A stretch of DNA of 64,000 bases from assembly GCF_040537815.1 (NCBI RefSeq), contig NZ_JBEWSZ010000001.1, positions 3,968,001-4,032,000 of the forward strand, in the 5' to 3' direction. The stretch comes from Mesorhizobium shangrilense (GTDB taxonomy: Bacteria > Pseudomonadota > Alphaproteobacteria > Rhizobiales > Rhizobiaceae). Position 1 is the first letter of the stretch. Every line of letters begins with the position of its first letter. The position numbers were made by a program, and so were the translations under genes. Below are positions 44,306-52,524 of the stretch, piece after piece. The notes beneath the pieces are model-generated. The model searched no databases and was not told the origin of the DNA. It worked only from the letters and a program-made list of their open reading frames with translations.

Positions 44306-45300
44306 CACGCAACACCCCGCTTGCGAAGGGCGACATCGAGGGCGACCGCAATGGCGATCAGCAGGCCGAGGATAAAGCCCTGGACGGGCGTGCGCACGCC
44401 CTGCAGCACCATGACGTTGGTGAGCAACTGGACGAAGACCAGCCCGGCGATGGCGCGCGGCACCGAGCCGAAACCGCCCATGATCGAGACGCCACCGACC
44501 ACCACGGCAGTGATGGCGCTGAACTCATAGCCTGTGCCGACAAGCGGTCGGGCGCTCTGCAGGGTCAATCCGAGCAACGCACCGCTCAGGCCCGAGCACA
44601 GTGCGGTGATGATGAAGGCTCCGGCCTTGACGGCACGAACCGGCACAGCGCTGGCTTCAGCGGCACTGTAATTACCGCCCGTGGCGATGGTCCACCGGCC
44701 CCAGAAGGAGCGCGACAGGACGAAGTTTCCGATGAGGGCGATGGCCAGGAAGATCAGGGCGATGGTGGGAATACCCAGAACCCGGCTCTTGACCAGTGCC
44801 GCCGTGGCCGGGTCGGTACCGTAGACGATGACGCCGCCGACCGCCGCCTGGACAATGCCGAGCACGATGGTGCCGACGCCCAGCGTGGCGATGATCGGGT
44901 TGATGCCGACATAGCCGACCAACAATCCGTTGACGAGGCCGCAGGCGCCGGCCAGCGCGACCGCCAGGACGAAGGCGGGAACCGGGCCGATCATCGGCTG
45001 CAGGGCAAGCGACAGGATGGCGCCGCAGGCGATGGTCGCCGGCACCGAAAGGTCGGCAAGGCCGCCGACGACGAGCACGAAGGTCATGCCAACCACAACG
45101 ATGCCGACGATGGCCATCGAGGTCAGGACATTGACCAGATTGCCTGTGGTGAAGAAGACCGGGCTGGCGAGCGCCCCGTAGAGCACCACCGCCAGGATGG
45201 CGATGAGCAGGCCGGCACGAGAGACGGTGTCAACGAGCCGGCTGCCACGGTTGAAACGTGGGTTGGTACGATCCTGCATGGAGAGGGCGATGTCCGTCAT
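44305..45300 (-). CDS. sugar ABC transporter permease 1
   Basis: A 331-residue BPD_transp_2 permease with about 9 helices and the motif GGLADLSVPATIACGAILSLAL; C-terminal VVGGVSIMGGFGSVPRAIAG is typical of RbsC relatives. It overlaps the ATPase gene by 4 bp (ATGA), and its stop overlaps permease 2. Confidence 0.9.
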   Translation of the reverse strand: MTDIALSMQDRTNPRFNRGSRLVDTVSRAGLLIAILAVVLYGALASPVFFTTGNLVNVLTSMAIVGIVVVGMTFVLVVGGLADLSVPATIACGAILSLALQPMIGPVPAFVLAVALAGACGLVNGLLVGYVGINPIIATLGVGTIVLGIVQAAVGGVIVYGTDPATAALVKSRVLGIPTIALIFLAIALIGNFVLSRSFWGRWTIATGGNYSAAEASAVPVRAVKAGAFIITALCSGLSGALLGLTLQSARPLVGTGYEFSAITAVVVGGVSIMGGFGSVPRAIAGLVFVQLLTNVMVLQGVRTPVQGFILGLLIAIAVALDVALRKRGVA

Positions 45301-46796
45301 GCCGTTTCTTCGCCCGTGGCGAGCGCCATGATGCGTTCTTCCGACAGGTCCTTGCGCTCGATCGCCGGCGAGGCACGGCCGTCACGCATGACGACGACCC
45401 GGTCGCAGACGCCGAGCACTTCGGGGAGTTCGGACGAGATCATCACCACAGCCATTCCCTTCGCGACGAGTTCACCGATGATGCGGTGGATTTCGGCCTT
45501 GGCGCCGACATCGACGCCGCGCGTCGGCTCATCGAGAATGAGCACGGACGGCTTGGCCGACAGCCATTTGGAGATGACGGCCTTCTGCTGGTTTCCACCC
45601 GACAGAAGGTTGATGCGGCGCTCGGGATCAGGCGGGACAATGGAAAAGTCCGCAGCGTATTTCGCCGCGAGCTTGCGGTCGGCGCTCAGGCTGACGCGGC
45701 TGAAGCGGGAAAGCCGGCGCAAGACCGGCAGGCTGATGTTCTCGCGCACCGTCATGGACGGGATGATGCCGTCTCCCTTGCGGTCTTCCGGCACATAGGC
45801 GATGCCGGCCCTCATCGCCTGTGACGGCGAGCGGATGGTGACGGGCTTGCCATGGGTCTCGATGCTGCCGGCGGTCAGCGTGGACAGGCCGAAGATCGCC
45901 TTGGCGACTTCGGTGCGGCCGGCACCGACGAGGCCGGTCAGGCCGAGTATCTCGCCAGCCCGGACATCAAAGCTGACATTGGAAAAAGTGACGCCGTCGC
46001 CGAGGCCTCTGACCTTCAGCACCGGAGCGCCGATCGTCGAGGGCGTCTTCGGGAACACGTTGGTGACCTCGCGGCCGACCATCAGCTTGATCATCTGCGC
46101 GGCGGTGATGCCGTCGGCCGGACGCGATTCGATCATGCTGCCGTCGCGCAGGATGGTGACATCGTCAGCGATCTCCAGCACCTCCTTCAGCCGATGGCTG
46201 ATGTAGACGATGGCGATGCCCTGCGCCTTCATCTTGCGCAGGATGCGGAACAGCGCCGCCGTCTCGTGCTCGCTCAGGCTCGATGTCGGCTCGTCCAGCA
46301 CGATGATACGCGGGTTGGCGGCATAGGCCTTGGCGATTTCCACCAGCTGCTGCTGGCTGATCGAAAGATCGCCGAGCCGCGCCTTGGGATCGATGTCGGC
46401 GCCCAATTCCTTCAGGACGGCGGCCGCGTTACCGACCATCGCGGCCTTGTCGACCAGCAGCCATTTGCGCGGCATGCGGCCGAGATGGACGTTCTCGGCG
46501 ACGGTCAGGTCGGGCACCAGGTTCAATTCCTGATGCACCATGCGGATGCCAAGTTTCTGCGCATCGGCCGGCTTGCGCATGCGCACTTCCACACCGCCCA
46601 CCTCGGTGGTGCCGGTGGTTGGAAGATAGGTGCCGCTGAGCACCTTCATCAACGTGGATTTGCCGGCGCCGTTTTCGCCGACGATGGCGTGGACGCGGCC
46701 GAAATCGACAGAGAAATTGACATCGGAAAGCGCCTTCACGCCTGGGAAGATCTTGCTGATCCCTTGCATGCGAAGAGCGCTCGTCGCGGCCGACAT
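45297..46796 (-). CDS. sugar ABC transporter ATPase, two domains (RbsA type)
   Basis: A 499-residue double ABC protein. The N-terminal domain has Walker A GENGAGKST, signature LSISQQQLVEIAKA and Walker B IIVLDEPTSSL. The C-terminal domain has a degenerate Walker A (GLVGAGRTEVAKA), LLSGGNQQKAVISKWL and VLILDEPTRGVDVGA, as is normal for RbsA. ATG 46796 follows GAGGGA and is better placed than GTG 46808. First gene of the transporter operon. Confidence 0.93.
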   Translation of the reverse strand: MSAATSALRMQGISKIFPGVKALSDVNFSVDFGRVHAIVGENGAGKSTLMKVLSGTYLPTTGTTEVGGVEVRMRKPADAQKLGIRMVHQELNLVPDLTVAENVHLGRMPRKWLLVDKAAMVGNAAAVLKELGADIDPKARLGDLSISQQQLVEIAKAYAANPRIIVLDEPTSSLSEHETAALFRILRKMKAQGIAIVYISHRLKEVLEIADDVTILRDGSMIESRPADGITAAQMIKLMVGREVTNVFPKTPSTIGAPVLKVRGLGDGVTFSNVSFDVRAGEILGLTGLVGAGRTEVAKAIFGLSTLTAGSIETHGKPVTIRSPSQAMRAGIAYVPEDRKGDGIIPSMTVRENISLPVLRRLSRFSRVSLSADRKLAAKYAADFSIVPPDPERRINLLSGGNQQKAVISKWLSAKPSVLILDEPTRGVDVGAKAEIHRIIGELVAKGMAVVMISSELPEVLGVCDRVVVMRDGRASPAIERKDLSEERIMALATGEETA

Positions 46797-46857
46797 CCCG
46801 TCCCTCACCCGTTTCCGATTTCAGATGCGTGGCGGCCGTCCTGCAGCCTTCGTTGTT

Positions 46858-46886
46858 CTATAACACTAATATAACACACGGTGCAA
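46858..46886 (-). promoter_or_regulatory. promoter of sugar ABC operon
   Basis: TTGCAC (46886-46881) and TTATAG (46863-46858) are separated by exactly 17 bp on the minus strand. The GntR-type dyad covers the -10 and half the spacer. Leader of about 55 nt to ATG 46796. Confidence 0.7.
46860..46875. promoter_or_regulatory. putative GntR operator 1
   Basis: ATAACACTAATATAAC matches sites 2 and 3 closely (13 of 16 with site 2), centred on ACTAAT, and overlaps the -10 box of the transporter promoter. Confidence 0.65.
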
Positions 46887-46920
46887 GGATTGTCCCGCAT
46901 GGTTTTTGGGCAGCCCTGCA

Positions 46921-47769
46921 TCAGATCGACAGCTGGTAGAAGCGGACGGCATTCAGGCCGTAGACGGCCGCCTGCTGATCCTTCAAAAGCTGGGGGTCGA
47001 GAACGGTGCGCAGCGCGTTGAGCGCCTCGGCATAACTGCCCGCCAGCAGGCATACGGGCCAGTCGCTGCCGAACATCAGGCGGTCAGCCCCGAAAGACAG
47101 CAGCGCCTGGTCGACATAAGGTTTCAGATCGCGCGGGCGCCAGCTGTCGTGATCCGCTTCGGTGATCATGCCGGAGAGCTTGCAGAAGACATTGGGAAAT
47201 GCGGCGACACGCTGCAGGTCGCTGGCCCAGCCATTGAATGCACCCGACGCGATGGAAGGCTTCGAGATGTGATCGATCACCGCCCGCAAGCCGGGCACGG
47301 CGTCGAGGGCCTTGGCGACGTTTCTGAGGTGGCGGGGATAGGTCAGGACATCGAAGGCGACACCGCGTTCAGCAATGACCCGCAGGCTGGAGATGACAGA
47401 AGGCCGCAGGATGTAGGCATCATCCGCGAGATCCTGCAGCATGGGCCGCAGGCCGACGAATTTGGGATTGGCCATGAGCGCGTCGAGCTTGACGGCGAAG
47501 GCCGGGTCTTCCATGTCGAGCCACCCGACCACGCCGGCGACAAAATCGGTCTCGCCGGCAAGCGCCAGCAGGAAGGCCGTTTCGTCCTCCGTCTGCGCGG
47601 CCTGGACGACGACGGTCTTGTCGACGCCGGCCTTGCGCAGAAGCGGCGCCAGGTCCCGCGGCAGATAATCCCGGTAGAGCGGCGCTCCCATGCCGGGCGA
47701 CATCCAATGATAGTCGCCACGGTCGACCCGCCAGAAATGGTGATGCGCGTCGACGATGGGGCTGGCCAT
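46921..47769 (-). CDS. amidohydrolase family sugar lactonase (L-fuconolactonase-like)
   Basis: A 282-residue COG3618/amidohydrolase_2 protein. The metal motif is VDAHHHFW; other ligands are in LRAVIDHISKP and MFGSDWPVC. This group includes L-fucono-1,5-lactonase and L-rhamnono-lactonase, which open the sugar lactone to the acid. It lies next to the diketo-acid hydrolase and SDR genes, fitting step 2 of nonphosphorylating fucose breakdown. Other lactones cannot be excluded. Confidence 0.8.
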   Translation of the reverse strand: MASPIVDAHHHFWRVDRGDYHWMSPGMGAPLYRDYLPRDLAPLLRKAGVDKTVVVQAAQTEDETAFLLALAGETDFVAGVVGWLDMEDPAFAVKLDALMANPKFVGLRPMLQDLADDAYILRPSVISSLRVIAERGVAFDVLTYPRHLRNVAKALDAVPGLRAVIDHISKPSIASGAFNGWASDLQRVAAFPNVFCKLSGMITEADHDSWRPRDLKPYVDQALLSFGADRLMFGSDWPVCLLAGSYAEALNALRTVLDPQLLKDQQAAVYGLNAVRFYQLSI

Positions 47770-47789
47770 GGCGGTCTCCTCTCGCCGGC

Positions 47790-48635
47790 TCAGCCGTCGG
47801 CGCGGACGTGCTGTTTCTGCGATCCGAGCCCGTCAACGCCGAGCTCGACGACATCGCCGGGCTTCAGCCAGCGCTGCGGCTTCATGCCCATGCCGACGCC
47901 CGGCGGCGTGCCGGTGGAGATGATGTCGCCCGGATGCAGCGACATGAACTGCGACAGGTAGGAGACGAGGTGGGTGACGCCGTAGACCATGGTTTTCGTC
48001 GAGCCGTTCTGCATGGTCTCGCCATTGACGGTGAGCCACATGCCCAAGTTCTGCGGATCGGCGACCTCGTCCTTTGTGACCAGCCATGGGCCGGTCGGGC
48101 CGAACGTGTCGCAGCTCTTGCCCTTGGTCCACTGGCCCTGGCGCTCGGTCTGGAACGCCCGCTCGGAGACGTCATGCGCCACGCAATAGCCGGCTACATA
48201 ATCGAGTGCCTCGGCTTCGGTGACGTATTTCGCTGTTTTGCCGATGATGATGCCGAGTTCAACCTCCCAGTCGGTCTTCTGCGAGCCGCGCGGGATCAGC
48301 ACGTCATCATTCGGGCCGACGATCGCCGAGGTCGCCTTCATGAAGATGACCGGCTCGGACGGCACGGCCATGCCCGACTCCGCCGCGTGATCGGCGTAGT
48401 TCAGGCCGATGCAGATGAACTTGCCGGTGTTGGCGACGCAGGCGCCTAACCGCGGATTGCCCTCGACCTTCGGCAGCGATGCCGGATCGATGGCCGCCAG
48501 CCGCGCGAGGCCTTCGGGCGAGATGTCGCTTCCGCCGATATCGGCAATCGTTCCGCTGAGGTCGCGAATGTTCCCGTCGGCATCCAAGAGGCCGGGTTCT
48601 TCGGCGCCGGAAGGGCCGTAGCGCAGCAGTTTCAT
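47790..48635 (-). CDS. fumarylacetoacetate hydrolase family protein (2,4-diketo-3-deoxy-L-fuconate hydrolase-like)
   Basis: A 281-residue FAH-fold enzyme: FICIGLNYADHAAESG, KATSAIVGPNDDVLIPRGSQKTDWEVELGIIIGKTAK (metal-binding glutamates) and GYCVAHDVSERAF. In fucose pathways this family cleaves 2,4-diketo-3-deoxy-L-fuconate to pyruvate and L-lactate. The gap to the lactonase gene is 20 bp, and to the SDR gene 16 bp, so it belongs to one operon. Confidence 0.85.
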   Translation of the reverse strand: MKLLRYGPSGAEEPGLLDADGNIRDLSGTIADIGGSDISPEGLARLAAIDPASLPKVEGNPRLGACVANTGKFICIGLNYADHAAESGMAVPSEPVIFMKATSAIVGPNDDVLIPRGSQKTDWEVELGIIIGKTAKYVTEAEALDYVAGYCVAHDVSERAFQTERQGQWTKGKSCDTFGPTGPWLVTKDEVADPQNLGMWLTVNGETMQNGSTKTMVYGVTHLVSYLSQFMSLHPGDIISTGTPPGVGMGMKPQRWLKPGDVVELGVDGLGSQKQHVRADG

Positions 48636-48651
48636 CTGATCTCTCCGAGGG

Positions 48652-49401
48652 TCAATAGGTGGCGCGGCCGCCGGACAGGTCGAACACGGCGCCGGTGGTG
48701 AAACTGTTCTCCTTCGAGACCAGCCAAGCCACCATGTTGGCGGCCTCGTCGACCTCGAGGAAACGGGCGCGCGGGATCTTCGACAGCATGTAGTCGATGT
48801 GCTCCTGCTTCATCTGGTCGAAGATCGGCGTGCGCGCGGCGGCCGGCGTGATGCAGTTGACGGCGATGTCGAGCCCGGCCAGTTCCTTGCCCAGTGACTT
48901 GGTCATGCCGATGACCGCGGCCTTCGACGCCGAATAGGCGGATGCGTTGGGGTTGCCTTCCTTGCCTGCGATCGAGGCGACGTTGACGATGCGGCCGTAG
49001 CCTTTCGCCTTCATCGACGGCACCACGGCGCGGTTGACGTGGAACGTGCCATGCAGGTTGATGTCGATGACGCGCTTCCAGTCGGCGACCGGATAGGCTT
49101 CCAGCGTATGGTTGGGACCGGCGATGCCCGCCGAGTTGACCAGGATCGACACGGAACCGAGCACGGACTCGGTGCGAGCGTGCGCCGCCACGACGGCGTC
49201 GGGATCGACGATGTCGACCACGACCGTCTCGACCGCGCCGTCGCCCAGTTCCGCCTTGGCGGCCTGCAAGCGGTCGCCATTGACGTCCCACAGGCATACC
49301 TTGGCGCCGGAGCCCAGGATGCGCTTTGCGAAGGCAAGACCCAAGCCCTGCGCACCACCCGTCACGACAGCCACCTGACCGTCGAGATCAATCCTGTTCA
49401 T
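48652..49401 (-). CDS. SDR family sugar/2-keto-3-deoxy acid dehydrogenase
   Basis: A 249-residue classical SDR. VTGGAQGLGLAFAKRI binds NAD(P); NSAGIAG, the catalytic serine in VASIAGKEGNP and YSASKAA (Tyr and Lys) follow; the C terminus is FDLSGGRATY. It could be L-fucose dehydrogenase or 2-keto-3-deoxy-L-fuconate dehydrogenase; both are SDRs in this pathway. ATG 49401 with AAGGGAAGG upstream. First gene of the operon that continues into the hydrolase and lactonase. Confidence 0.85.
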   Translation of the reverse strand: MNRIDLDGQVAVVTGGAQGLGLAFAKRILGSGAKVCLWDVNGDRLQAAKAELGDGAVETVVVDIVDPDAVVAAHARTESVLGSVSILVNSAGIAGPNHTLEAYPVADWKRVIDINLHGTFHVNRAVVPSMKAKGYGRIVNVASIAGKEGNPNASAYSASKAAVIGMTKSLGKELAGLDIAVNCITPAAARTPIFDQMKQEHIDYMLSKIPRARFLEVDEAANMVAWLVSKENSFTTGAVFDLSGGRATY

Positions 49402-49514
49402 CGGCAAGCCTTCCCTTGAATATTGATTGGGCCTTGGAGAATGATGGGGTCCGGACCGGACCATGTCCTCTCGCGGCGGCGTTTCTCGCTCCCGATCATC
49501 AGCCGCCAGCACGA

Positions 49515-49542
49515 TTGCTCTTGCACATTACACTAGTATAAT
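49515..49542 (+). promoter_or_regulatory. gntR promoter
   Basis: TTGCTC (49515-49520), a 16-bp spacer and TATAAT (49537-49542). The operator overlaps the -10. A divergent TATACT (49540-49535) may serve the SDR operon. Confidence 0.6.
49527..49542. promoter_or_regulatory. putative GntR operator 2
   Basis: ATTACACTAGTATAAT is a 16-bp dyad with 14 matching positions, centred on CTAG, between the divergent SDR operon and gntR. This is the most symmetric of the three sites. Confidence 0.7.
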
Positions 49543-49656
49543 GCAAGCCTTGAATCGTGCGTTGGCGCGCCAGGCGGATTGAATTGTACCAGCCTGGCGC
49601 CCAATGCTATGCGGACGCCGCACGCAAGGCGACAGAAAGCGGCAAGGGCAAGCGTC

Positions 49657-50415
49657 ATGGCTTCGAGACCATCGGATACGACGGGCAGACCGCAGGCGGC
49701 ACAGGGAGGCGAAGACCGGCTGACCGAGTTCCTGCAAGGCGCGTCGCTGAACCGCGCCATCCCGCTTCGGGACCAGATCTATGCGCTGGTGCGCAAGGCG
49801 ATCGTCACCGGCAAGCTCGCGCCGGGCGCGCCGATCAACGAGATCGAGATCGCCAACAAGCTCGGCATTTCGCGCACGCCAGTGCGCGAGGCGGTCAAGA
49901 AGGTCAGCGACGAAGGGCTGATCGAGGTCTTCGCCCAGAACGGCACTTTCGTCGCTGGCATCAGCCGCAAGCAGGTCGAGGAGGCCTATATCATCCGCAT
50001 AGCGCTCGAACTCGAGAGCATCAAGCGGGCAGCGGTGGTCATCGAGACCCATCATATCCAGGACCTGGAAGACATCATCAACGCCCATGAGACCGCGGTT
50101 AAGCGCGGGCGTTTCGACGAAGCGATCGCCAGGGATGACGACTTTCATCGCTACATCGCCGAGGTGAACGGCCTCGCCATGCTGTGGAAGGTCGTCGACG
50201 TCTCGAAGGCGCAGATGGATCGCTGCCGGCTTCTGTCGCTGCCCTCTCCTGGCGCCGGCCAGGAAACGATCGCCCAGCACCGCGCCATCCTCGAAGCGCT
50301 CGCCAAACGCGACCAGGCCGGCTCCATGAAGGCGCTGCAGACGCATCTCGAAACGTCGCTGCGCAACACGATCTCGCTGCTCGACGCCGAGCCCGCTTCG
50401 CTCCTGATCACCTGA
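49657..50415 (+). CDS. GntR-family regulator (FadR/FCD subfamily)
   Basis: A 252-residue regulator. N-terminal winged helix: LRDQIYALVRKAIVTGKLAPGAPINEIEIANKLGISRTPVREAV. C-terminal FCD ligand domain (DDDFHRYIAEV and the C-terminal histidines). ATG 49657 has AAGGG at suitable spacing; earlier starts at 49609 (ATG) and 49579 (TTG) lack good ribosome sites. Divergent from the SDR operon; the three matching dyads mark its likely regulon: transporter, SDR operon and dehydratase. Confidence 0.9.
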   Translation: MASRPSDTTGRPQAAQGGEDRLTEFLQGASLNRAIPLRDQIYALVRKAIVTGKLAPGAPINEIEIANKLGISRTPVREAVKKVSDEGLIEVFAQNGTFVAGISRKQVEEAYIIRIALELESIKRAAVVIETHHIQDLEDIINAHETAVKRGRFDEAIARDDDFHRYIAEVNGLAMLWKVVDVSKAQMDRCRLLSLPSPGAGQETIAQHRAILEALAKRDQAGSMKALQTHLETSLRNTISLLDAEPASLLIT

Positions 50416-50431
50416 ACCGGGCAGTTGGGCG

Positions 50432-51943
50432 TCACATGGTGGCGCCGACCGACCACGGCACGAATTCGCTGTCGCCGTAGCCCAGCAGTTCCGATTTCGT
50501 ACGCTCGCCAGAGGCGACGGCGAGGATCTTCCGCAATATCTCCTCGCCCTTGTCGGTCAGGGAAGCGCCATCAAGGACATCGCCGCAATTGATGTCCATG
50601 TCCTCGATCATCTTGTCGTAGATCAGCGAATTGGACGCGAGCTTGATCGACGGCGTCGGCTTGCAGCCGAAGGCGGAGCCACGGCCGGTGGTGAAGCAAA
50701 GCATGTTCGCACCGCCGGCGACCTGGCCTGTCGCCGAGACCGGATCGTAGCCGGGCGTGTCCATGAAGACGAGGCCATTGGTCGTGACCGGTTCGGCATA
50801 ATTGAAGACGCCGGTGAGGTTGGTCGAGCCGCCCTTGGCCGCCGCGCCAAGCGACTTTTCCAGGATGGTCGTCAGGCCGCCGGCCTTGTTGCCCGGCGAA
50901 GGGTTGTTGTTCATCTCCATATTGTGCCGCGCGGTGTAATCCTCCCACCAGCGAATGCGCTCGGCCAGTTTCTCGCCGATCGCGGCATTCTCGGCGCGGC
51001 GCATCAGCAGATGCTCGGCGCCATAGATTTCCGGTGTCTCCGAAAGGATCGCCGTGCCGCCCTCGGCGACCAGAAGGTCGACCGCGACGCCCAGCGCCGG
51101 ATTGGCGGTGATGCCCGAATAACCGTCGGAACCACCGCATTGCAGCGCCAGCATCAGTTCCGAGGCCGGTGCCTGTGTCCGCTCGGCCTGGTTGACGACC
51201 GCGAGCATGTCGTGGATCGCCTTGACGCCTGCTTCGACTGTCTTGCGGGTGCCGCCGACCTCCTGGATCGTCAGCGTGCGGAAGGTCGTGTCCTCGCTGA
51301 TGCCATAGGACTGCATCCAGCGCGGGATCTGGAAGGCTTCGCAGCCCAGCCCGACCATCAGCACGCCGCCAATGTTGGGGTTGGTGGCAAAGCCCCATTG
51401 CGTGCGCTTCAAGAGTTCATAGGCCTCGCCATGCGTGTCGAGGCCGCAGCCGGTGCCATGCACCAGCGAGATGACGCCGTCGATGTTCGGATAATCATCG
51501 AGAATGCCAGAACGATTGACCTGGTCGGCGATGAACCGTGACGCGGTCGCCGAGCAATTCACCGAGGTCAGCACCGCGATGTAATTGCGCGTGCCGTATT
51601 TGCCGCTGGCGCGCTTGAAGCCCTGGAAGGTGCGGCGCCGTTCGGGCTCGACATAACGTGTCGGCCTGGCGTCGACGCCGAACTGATAGTCGCGGTCGAA
51701 AGCATGGAGATAGACATTGTGCTCGTGCACCCAGGTGCCCGGCGCGATGTCCTCCCTCGCGAAGCCGATGACCTGGCCGTATTTGACGATTGCTCCGTCC
51801 TTGGCGATCGGCTGGAGCGCCATCTTGTGCCCGCGCGGGACACGCTGCGTGGCGGTGACGGCACTCACCTCGTCGCCGGGGGACAGGGAGTCGATCGCCA
51901 GGACAATGTTGTCGGCGTCCGTCAGTCGAATAGTGCGCGCCAT
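50432..51943 (-). CDS. altronate dehydratase (UxaA) family enzyme, probable L-fuconate dehydratase
   Basis: A 503-residue UxaA/GarD-family dehydratase. An N-terminal SAF domain (residues 1-95) is followed by the main domain with LTSVNCSATASRF, HGTGCGLDTHG, GLGCEAFQ and ALQCGGSDGYSG, cysteine-rich blocks that bind the iron centre. The family dehydrates altronate or galactarate. In Campylobacter jejuni's fucose locus, as I recall, a UxaA-type pair takes the fuconate step; the neighbours here are the same. Transcribed from the promoter at 52006. Confidence 0.85.
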   Translation of the reverse strand: MARTIRLTDADNIVLAIDSLSPGDEVSAVTATQRVPRGHKMALQPIAKDGAIVKYGQVIGFAREDIAPGTWVHEHNVYLHAFDRDYQFGVDARPTRYVEPERRRTFQGFKRASGKYGTRNYIAVLTSVNCSATASRFIADQVNRSGILDDYPNIDGVISLVHGTGCGLDTHGEAYELLKRTQWGFATNPNIGGVLMVGLGCEAFQIPRWMQSYGISEDTTFRTLTIQEVGGTRKTVEAGVKAIHDMLAVVNQAERTQAPASELMLALQCGGSDGYSGITANPALGVAVDLLVAEGGTAILSETPEIYGAEHLLMRRAENAAIGEKLAERIRWWEDYTARHNMEMNNNPSPGNKAGGLTTILEKSLGAAAKGGSTNLTGVFNYAEPVTTNGLVFMDTPGYDPVSATGQVAGGANMLCFTTGRGSAFGCKPTPSIKLASNSLIYDKMIEDMDINCGDVLDGASLTDKGEEILRKILAVASGERTKSELLGYGDSEFVPWSVGATM

Positions 51944-52002
51944 GGTACCGTCGGGGTGTGAGAGAAGGCGCGACCGGACCTCTTGCCAACGCGCGTTATG
52001 GA

Positions 52003-52018
52003 AGAATACTAATATAAC
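52003..52018. promoter_or_regulatory. putative GntR operator 3
   Basis: AGAATACTAATATAAC shares the ACTAATATAAC core with operator 1 exactly. It lies between the divergent dehydratase and mutarotase genes and covers the -10 of the dehydratase promoter. Confidence 0.65.
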
Positions 52019-52034
52019 AGATAGAGACGGTCAA
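52006..52034 (-). promoter_or_regulatory. dehydratase promoter
   Basis: TTGACC (52034-52029) and TAGTAT (52011-52006) are separated by 17 bp on the minus strand. Confidence 0.65.
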
Positions 52035-52097
52035 GGCGGAACGGCTGCGTTTCGGGCCGCTTTAGCCTGGCGCGCATTTGATTGAGGGAGGTTGAGA

Positions 52098-52427
52098 ATG
52101 ACCCGCATGGGCCTGTGCATCGGATTGAAGCCCGAGGTGATCGTGCGCTACAAGGCGCTTCACGCCGCTGTCTGGCCGGAGGTTCTGGCTGCGATCACGC
52201 AGGCCAACATCCGCAATTATTCGATCTTTCTCAGAGAGCCCGAGAACCTGCTGTTCGCCTACTGGGAATATGTGGGCGAGGACTTCGACACGGACATGGA
52301 ACTGATGAAGCTGAACCCTGCCATGCAGGAATGGTGGAAGATCTGCGATCCCCTGCAGCAGCCGCTCGAGACACGCGCGCCCGGGGAATGGTGGGCACGG
52401 ATGGAGCCGGTGTTCTTCCACGCCTGA
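52098..52427 (+). CDS. L-rhamnose mutarotase family protein (probable fucose mutarotase role)
   Basis: A 109-residue protein of the RhaM/DUF718 alpha-beta barrel fold: MGLCIGLKPEVIVRYKALHAAVWPEVL, NIRNYSIFLREPENLLFAYWEY, and a C-terminal EWWARMEPVFF. Members interconvert sugar anomers; the conserved histidine and tyrosine are in YKALHAAVWP and RNYSIF. ATG 52098 follows GGGAGG. It is divergent from the dehydratase, sharing an operator region, and supplies the anomer used by the dehydrogenase. Confidence 0.9.
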   Translation: MTRMGLCIGLKPEVIVRYKALHAAVWPEVLAAITQANIRNYSIFLREPENLLFAYWEYVGEDFDTDMELMKLNPAMQEWWKICDPLQQPLETRAPGEWWARMEPVFFHA

Positions 52428-52524
52428 GCGATTCGACGCTACGCGACAGCAAAGCCGGGACAGTTATCCAGTACCGCCCAAGTGTCATCTCGGCGGAACT
52501 TCAGAAGCCGGCTAAGCGTAGACC

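Noticed and set aside
43335..44351. 338-codon minus-strand frame overlapping permease 2
   Set aside because: The frame at 43343-44305 encodes a normal permease; this one is an Arg- and Gly-rich shadow.
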